Assembly: GCA_013397075.1 (NCBI GenBank)
Contig: VWZS01002681.1
Location: 1 to 64,000, forward strand
Origin: Rhabdornis inornatus
Lineage: Eukaryota; Chordata; Aves; Passeriformes; Rhabdornithidae
DNA: 64,000 nucleotides
Direction of reading: 5' to 3'
A program made the translations under genes and the position numbers. Under the pieces are notes generated by a model. That model saw nothing but the letters and a program-made list of their open reading frames with translations. It ran no database searches and had not been told where the DNA came from. Below are positions 61,291-64,000 of the stretch, piece by piece. Positions within the stretch are counted from its first letter, which is position 1. The number at the start of each line of letters is the position of its first letter.

Positions 61291-61785
61291 TGGAATCGCG
61301 CGGTGTACGCTCTTGGAAAACCGTAAAATGTGTGACAGTGTAAGATACTGCACTACAAAGTATACGGTTATTTCAAATTTTAGTTAAACTTTCAGGTTTC
61401 TCCTGGAAGGAAATACCCTCTCTCCCACCTTGATGTAAACCAAACGAATGAGATAACGTGGTAACTGGATAAAATGTTCTGCTATTGATGACTCTAGAAT
61501 ACCACGTCTTAAAAGGTACTTTTCTACGGCAAGCAAACTATAAGAAGTTTACAGAAAAGAAATCAGTCATTATCCATTAGAGCAGCCTTTACGTTGGTTT
61601 AGCACAGTTCCTGTTTTGTAGCATTTCAATATAAAAAAACCGAGCACACACAAGTTGAATACGATACAGAATCAGCCAGACAGCTTACAGGTAGTGGTTA
61701 AATCATAAGCAACAACACAGAGCTAGTAGGGAAGTTTAAAATTAAACTCATGTAATTTTGAACTCTGATACACACTGGCCCAACA
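61291..61785. other. Short intergenic spacer between GCLM 3' end and DNTTIP2 promoter
   Basis: About 0.5 kb without recognised features. The two genes are arranged head-to-tail with little space between them, so GCLM transcription termination must occur close to the DNTTIP2 promoter. Confidence 0.6.
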
Positions 61786-61806
61786 TTAAAAAGAAACCAC
61801 TACATT

Positions 61807-61838
61807 TTTATTAAGAAGAAAAAATCCAAACTTTTATT
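61807..61838 (-). terminator. GCLM: Paired AATAAA poly(A) signals, GCLM
   Basis: Two canonical hexamers on the minus strand (61833-61838 and 61807-61812), 26 bases apart, are the last good signals before the DNTTIP2 promoter. Confidence 0.5.
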
Positions 61839-63322
61839 GATGTATTACTAGTTTTAATTCCCTGTTTCTCTCATTTATCAAAAGAACTGAAGTCAAGAAA
61901 ATTTCCTGCTATTTGCCACTACAAATACAATGCTTGAGGACTAAGGTACCTTGAAAAACCTTCATCATTTAACTTAGTGGAATGGATTATAGAAAGCTGA
62001 CACTCCAGACACTACCTACAGGTATTCATATTCCACTTGCTGCCTATATGAACAACTTGAAAGATGTTGGTGAAAATTCATTCCCTTACAGTCTAAATCT
62101 CAAAATATGTACAACAAAGTTAATGACAACTACCAGTATGAGGCCATGCCCCACCTGAAATCGAAATGTAATTTACTACTTTAGACACTTGGTATCAAAG
62201 TTCCTGCTGAACTACAAGTTGAACTTTAGCTATCTACTCTACTTTAAAGACCAAGGAAAGGAAAAAGCCTTTTGGATGGAAAGACTACATTAAATCAAAA
62301 GCCTTGCCTTAGCTGCAGCAATCTCTCTGGAATTGAAAAGCCAGTGTGCTAAGGTGCTGCCTATCAGAAAAATACCTAACTTCAAGCTAAGCCTTGCTTC
62401 ATCTTTCCTGAGTGGCACTCAAGCAATAGGTTTCCCATGCAACCACAAAAGAAGCAATTAATTTTAGTGAACAGCATCACCATTTACTGTCTATTCTACT
62501 TGGCTAATTGCTTGCGTAGTTCACAAGTATCAAATAAACAAGCCACAGTTGAGAAGACAGGCACAATTCAGTTTTTGATTAACAGATTTCTTCAGCGCTT
62601 GTTTTCAAATCTTATTTTAAACATTCACTATTAATACATTTTCTATTTCAAACAGTAAAAATGCCATCACACTTGTGCGAACACTAAATGAAGCGTATTG
62701 AGGCACAAAGAAGCCAGATGGAATTCAAGTAACAGTCAGAAAGTAATTTGGAAGATGCATTTTCTTCTAAATCATAGGGGTCTTTTCCACTCTATTAAAA
62801 ATAAACCAATTTTCCCACCCCCACAAATTAAACAGCTGACTTGCCTATATATACATATCAAGTAATGAGATACCAGCTTAATTTTTTGGGGGTATTGTTT
62901 CATAAAAGATGACAATTTTCTAGAAAAAAAATTGTCCTTGAATGCTTGAAATGTGTATCTACCAGGTAAGTATGATTTAAGAGAAATTTGTTTTTTAAAA
63001 AACCAAAAATATATGTTTCTCCATACTACCTAATGGCAGCTAAAATATAGTAATTTTTACAGTGAACTGGTCATCAAAAGAAACTTATTTTAAACTGTTA
63101 GTCTATAGATAACTTCAATTAAAAAAGCCCCAAAATATTTCATATTTCGAATGAACCCATCAATAGTTAAGAAAGAAAAACAGTGTTAGAACACTACAGA
63201 CACTTCTACTGACATCACACTGAATAATTACAACTTTTGGTAATTAATTATAAATGCTGTAAAAATCTTTCTATGAAAAATGCAACGTTCCCCCATCCCA
63301 AAGAAATTTAAACAGACTTTAC

Positions 63323-63339
63323 AAAAAAAAAAAAAAAAA
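63323..63339. repeat. A17/T17 homopolymer in GCLM 3' UTR
   Basis: Seventeen A on the plus strand (T on the GCLM sense strand), three bases beyond the GCLM stop codon. Confidence 0.9.
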
Positions 63340-63342
63340 GTT

Positions 63343-63512
63343 TTAAGATGCATTTCTTTTAGCTTGTATGATATAGCCTTTGGACTTGATAATTCCTCTG
63401 CTTTTAACAATGACTGAATACCGCAGAAGCCATAAAGGAATCCACTCGTTTGCTTTCACATTCTGGATGCTTTCCTGGAGAGCTTCTTGGAAACTTGCTT
63501 CACAAAGTAATT
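63343..63512 (-). CDS. GCLM: GCLM last coding exon (C-terminal 55 residues)
   Basis: GCLM is the modifier subunit of glutamate-cysteine ligase. It binds the catalytic subunit GCLC in the cytosol, lowering its glutamate Km and relieving glutathione feedback in the first step of glutathione synthesis. The frame, read from the acceptor AACTTCAG, gives LLCEASFQEALQESIQNVKA then NEWIPLWLLRYSVIVKSRGI and IKSKGYIIQAKRNAS with TAA at 63343-63345. This is almost the human C-terminus (LLSEASFQEALQES...WLLRYSVIVKSRGIIKSKGYILQAKRRGS, from memory). The first Glu codon is split (G|AA) across the intron. Earlier exons lie beyond the right edge. The exon has no ATG in its frame, so a simple ORF scan misses it. 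Confidence 0.96.
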
Positions 63513-64000
63513 CTGAAGTTAAAAAGGGATATTTGTGCTTAAAACAGTATCATGTAAACAGCTGCAAAAAGCAACACTTAGTAAGAGAAGCCTTTTCCTA
63601 CAGTCAAGGTCTTAAGTGGTACCACATACTCCTCAGATCCACTCTTCCAGAATGCATTTAGGGTAAAAGCAGCTGAATATTACAAAATAAATCTCCAGGA
63701 CACTTTTTTGCAACATTGAGTATTTCCCTCAAAACTAATTGAGACTCTGGAATATCAAGTGGAGTTGATGAGCAGAGTCATTAGTGGGAGAAAATGAAAT
63801 TTGAATTTGAGAAGCTAGCTAGACAAACCAGAGGTGAGTAAAGCATATGGCCGAAATCAGCAAAGTACTGAGCATTCAGAGTTACCTCTGCAGTCACTGG
63901 AAAGTCAACATTTATAGTATCTCCCATAACTGGGCTAATAATAACCATAAGCCCAGAAAGCTTTAAGAAAAATGGGCTTAAATGCCACAAAGCAGGACAA
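63513..64000 (-). other. GCLM: GCLM intron (partial)
   Basis: Sequence upstream of the last exon's acceptor. No match to the preceding GCLM exon (expected words CVMPPDL, DIQLLTHNDPK) was found, so the intron continues past the edge. The 69-codon minus frame at 63781-63990 is not GCLM-like. Confidence 0.8.

Larger units (their letters stand above)
61790..63342 (-). other. GCLM: GCLM 3' UTR (end approximate)
   Basis: About 1.5 kb follows the stop codon. Two AATAAA poly(A) signals on the minus strand lie at 61833-61838 and 61807-61812, so cleavage is expected near 61.79-61.82 kb. A T17 run on the sense strand (63323-63339) begins three bases after the stop codon. Human GCLM is known for short and long 3' UTR forms (from memory), so a nearer poly(A) site may also be used. 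Confidence 0.55.

Noticed and set aside
60697..61353. 218-codon minus frame and 152-codon plus frame at the DNTTIP2 promoter
   Set aside because: The minus frame reads through exon 1 and its splice donor into intron 1. The plus frame is CpG-island composition. Only 61030-61140 is accepted as coding.
63781..63990. 69-codon minus frame upstream of the GCLM last exon
   Set aside because: It was checked as a possible GCLM exon, but the sequence shows none of the expected GCLM words and no proper splice phase.

Overview
This window is vertebrate nuclear DNA, most likely from a bird. The coding exons are orthologous to three neighbouring human chromosome 1p22 genes. The introns are AT-rich and almost free of interspersed repeats, and the only recognisable transposon relics are short CR1-like LINE ends. 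Species or order cannot be decided from the sequence alone. There is no bacterial, phage or CRISPR content.

Layout, left to right. All three protein genes are on the minus strand, so transcription runs right to left. (1) About 1-50.3 kb belongs to BCAR3, an SH2 adaptor of the NSP family. Only its first coding exon (2124-2440) lies inside the window. The rest is 5' intron and untranslated leader, with two CpG islands (about 8.44-9.18 kb and 49.0-50.3 kb) that look like alternative promoters. (2) An intron-containing tRNA-Arg(UCU) gene on the plus strand (49697-49782) sits inside the distal CpG island. (3) 50.4-53.0 kb is mostly non-genic and includes an 86-base assembly gap. (4) 53037-61140 holds a complete seven-exon DNTTIP2 gene (Fcf2-type nucleolar pre-rRNA processing factor), reconstructed here to 813 codons with every splice junction placed. 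Its CpG-island promoter is at about 60.88-61.29 kb. (5) From about 61.8 kb to the right edge is the 3' end of GCLM, the modifier subunit of glutamate-cysteine ligase: a 3' UTR and the last coding exon (63343-63512).

The order BCAR3 - tRNA-Arg(UCU) - DNTTIP2 - GCLM matches human 1p22 as I remember it, including the position of the tRNA gene at the BCAR3 promoter. The genes have no obvious joint pathway: cell-adhesion signalling, arginine decoding, ribosome biogenesis and glutathione synthesis. They are an old housekeeping neighbourhood, not an operon-like system.

I did not find a previously undescribed biological system. The points most worth a second look are the conserved tRNA placement, a 56-bp minisatellite in the BCAR3 distal CpG island, several clean inverted repeats, a 0.6 kb stretch open on both strands at 13.8-14.4 kb that may be an old gene relic, and the repeated acidic SEAES motif in DNTTIP2.
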